Source: Corallococcus terminator (GTDB lineage Bacteria > Myxococcota > Myxococcia > Myxococcales > Myxococcaceae). Taken from it: a DNA stretch of 38,766 nt. Positions 38,741-38,766 of the stretch are shown one piece after another. The notes beneath the pieces were generated by a model that was given only the letters and a program-made list of their open reading frames with translations, ran no database searches and had not been told where the DNA came from. The stretch is taken from NCBI RefSeq assembly GCF_003611635.1, contig NZ_RAVZ01000047.1, forward strand, positions 1-38,766, read 5' to 3'. The first letter of the stretch is position 1. Every line of letters starts with the position of its first letter. A program made the position numbers and the translations under genes.

Positions 38741-38766
38741 TAGACTTCAGGGCATGCGCCCCACCC
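38741..38766 (+). other. Possible start of the next gene
   Basis: An ATG at 38754 opens the frame MRPT before the window ends. A TAGACT -10-like hexamer (38741-38746) lies seven bases upstream with no ribosome-binding sequence, the same layout as the leaderless candidates elsewhere. There is too little sequence to support a gene. Confidence 0.2.

Overview
The window is a very GC-rich bacterial chromosome segment, almost certainly from a myxobacterium of the Myxococcus/Corallococcus group. The reasons are the strong G/C bias at third codon positions, frequent GTG and TTG starts, a CHASE2-type cyclase, a lipoprotein with MopE-type metal-binding repeats, and a fragmented complex I operon. It looks like ordinary core chromosome. 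I saw no tRNA, rRNA, CRISPR array, insertion sequence, phage module or attachment site.

Layout. 1-1914: the start of a membrane protein on the minus strand, divergent from a membrane-anchored class III adenylate cyclase. 2004-8116: a complex I operon nuoC-D-G-H-I with a good SigA-type promoter and an intrinsic terminator, followed by a small thioredoxin-like [2Fe-2S] ferredoxin. 8545-15350: a CHASE2 adenylate cyclase (minus), a small lipoprotein (plus), and a minus-strand pair made of a MopE-repeat lipoprotein and an unknown coiled-coil protein. 15377-17183: a five-gene minus-strand operon of small membrane proteins resembling an expanded E. coli yqjD-yqjE locus. 17289-19991: an endonuclease/exonuclease/phosphatase protein with an unknown partner, and a divergent M23 peptidase. 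20112-21691: a TetR regulator and an enoyl-CoA hydratase, transcribed together from a promoter that runs directly into a 30-bp dyad. 21771-26463: an AMIN-domain protein, lptD and an XRE regulator.

26493-31435, all on the minus strand: a cyclic-nucleotide-binding Crp/Fnr regulator one base ahead of a class II cyclic-nucleotide phosphodiesterase, then accD-folC and an alpha/beta hydrolase. 31610-33938: purM-purN-DUF523, coupled by 4-bp stop/start overlaps. 33955-38688: a 3-hydroxyisobutyryl-CoA hydrolase, a HAD phosphatase, an FAD-dependent oxidoreductase, rpmB and murQ.

Themes. Four cyclic-nucleotide signalling genes lie within 31 kb: two cyclases, one phosphodiesterase and one Crp-type receptor. 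Envelope functions are well represented: lptD, the AMIN protein, the M23 peptidase, murQ, lipoproteins and the YqjDE-like cluster. Several promoters can be read directly. Three of them (accD, the alpha/beta hydrolase, the MopE-repeat lipoprotein) place the predicted transcription start within a few bases of the start codon, with no Shine-Dalgarno sequence, which suggests leaderless mRNAs. I did not find an obviously new defence or biosynthetic system. The best candidates for new biology are the YqjDE-like cluster, the Crp-phosphodiesterase pair, the CHASE2 cyclase lacking a catalytic asparagine, and the promoter/operator architectures.
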